A stretch of DNA of 33,511 nucleotides from an uncultured Clostridia bacterium (GTDB taxonomy: Bacteria > Bacillota > Clostridia > Oscillospirales > CAG-272), in contig CALWJW010000014.1 in assembly GCA_944381095.1 (NCBI GenBank), forward strand, positions 1 through 33,511, given 5' to 3'. A program made the translations under genes and the position numbers. The notes under the pieces are model-generated. The model was not told the origin of the DNA and ran no database searches. It was given only the letters and a program-made list of their open reading frames with translations. Below are positions 33,039 to 33,511 of this stretch, piece after piece (the stretch's first letter is position 1; each line of letters opens with the position of its first letter).

Positions 33039-33511
33039 ATGAAGTTACTGTTGAAACTTATGTACCGCGGTGAAAATTACTGCGGCTGGCAGGTACAGGA
33101 AAACGGAAGAACGGTTCAGGGTGAACTCTGCCGCGCGTTTGAGGAGATAGTCGGCAGGAAAGTAAAGGTCACCGGGTGTTCAAGAACAGACAGCGGAGTA
33201 CACGCAAGGGAATATTTTTGTACCGTCGAAAGTGAAGACGAAATAACGGTGCCGCCGGAAAAGATTCCTTTGGCTGTGAACGCTCGTCTTGAAAGGGATA
33301 TCAGTGTGATTTCCGCACGGAAAGTGCCGGACGCTTTTCACGCCAGATATGACGTAAAAACAAAGACGTACGAATATATTATAGACAACGGGAGAACGCA
33401 TGACCCTTTCCTTGAAAAAAGGTCGTGGCATCTGCCGGCAAGACTTGATGAGATCAAAATGAACGGAGCGGCAAAGCTTTTTGTCGGGGAAAAGGATTTT
33501 TCGGGATTCAT
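33039..33511 (+). CDS. truA: tRNA pseudouridine(38-40) synthase TruA, N-terminal part (runs off the window)
   Basis: The frame opens at ATG 33039 after GGCGGTG and is open to the window edge (157 codons). The product has YRGENYCGWQVQ (9-20), the catalytic SRTDSGVHA with the conserved Asp (about 49-57) and a VKTKTYEYII strand. TruA makes pseudouridine at positions 38-40 of tRNA anticodon stems. The last third of the protein is missing because of the window. It is in the ecfA1-ecfA2-ecfT transcription unit. Confidence 0.95.
   Translation, partial: MKLLLKLMYRGENYCGWQVQENGRTVQGELCRAFEEIVGRKVKVTGCSRTDSGVHAREYFCTVESEDEITVPPEKIPLAVNARLERDISVISARKVPDAFHARYDVKTKTYEYIIDNGRTHDPFLEKRSWHLPARLDEIKMNGAAKLFVGEKDFSGF

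Overview
The window is a 33.5-kb piece of chromosome from an endospore-forming Firmicute, most likely a Clostridia member of the Oscillospirales/Ruminococcus-like kind. Signs of this are the spore genes (spoVM, spoVG, a spoIIQ-like M23 gene), Gram-positive gene orders (rsgA...spoVM; holB-ricT-trmN6-like-rsmI; ruvC-ruvA-ruvB; ecfA1-ecfA2-ecfT-truA), strong GGAGG ribosome binding sites and a DUF951 protein. The finer placement is inference. Nothing looks like a prophage, a plasmid or a defence island. There are no rRNA or tRNA genes and no CRISPR.

Layout. 1-817 (minus): 5' part of gdpP (c-di-AMP phosphodiesterase), cut by the window edge. 1056-2348 (plus): rsgA broken by a frameshift, then an unrecognised 54-codon Cys-rich membrane peptide and a 23-codon spoVM. 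2759-3817 (minus): queA. 3833-5921 (plus): promoter, lysine riboswitch and terminator controlling dapA-dapB (lysine/diaminopimelate synthesis). 6303-11823 (minus): the housekeeping cluster holB-ricT-ferredoxin-methyltransferase-DUF951-rsmI, with a 49-bp tandem array between DUF951 and rsmI. 12055-16232 (minus): class A penicillin-binding protein and murC (cell wall). 16479-16802 (plus): spoVG. 16926-18320 (minus): MATE exporter. 18829-19632 (plus): sigma-F-like promoter and spoIIQ-like gene. 19881-22430 (minus): fructokinase and GH32 sucrase/fructanase. 22431-23662: a 1.2-kb gene-free stretch with two tandem arrays (21/22-bp and about 41-bp periods). 23663-24292 (plus): cytidylate-kinase-like protein. 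24349-25491 (minus): pheA. 26005-28730 (plus): ruvC, ruvA, ruvB. 28794-28974: MITE-like element. 29180-30070 (plus): rRNA-type methyltransferase. 30346-33511 (plus): ecfA1-ecfA2-ecfT and the start of truA.

Most genes are ordinary core functions. The less explained material is the Cys-rich peptide next to spoVM, the three non-coding tandem arrays, the palindrome array whose spacing is close to four helical turns, the inverted-repeat element after ruvB, the broken rsgA, and a ferredoxin beside the Cys-rich RicT in the place where Bacillus has yabA. Many start codons below were moved inward from the longest open frame, on the basis of a ribosome binding site and family N-termini.
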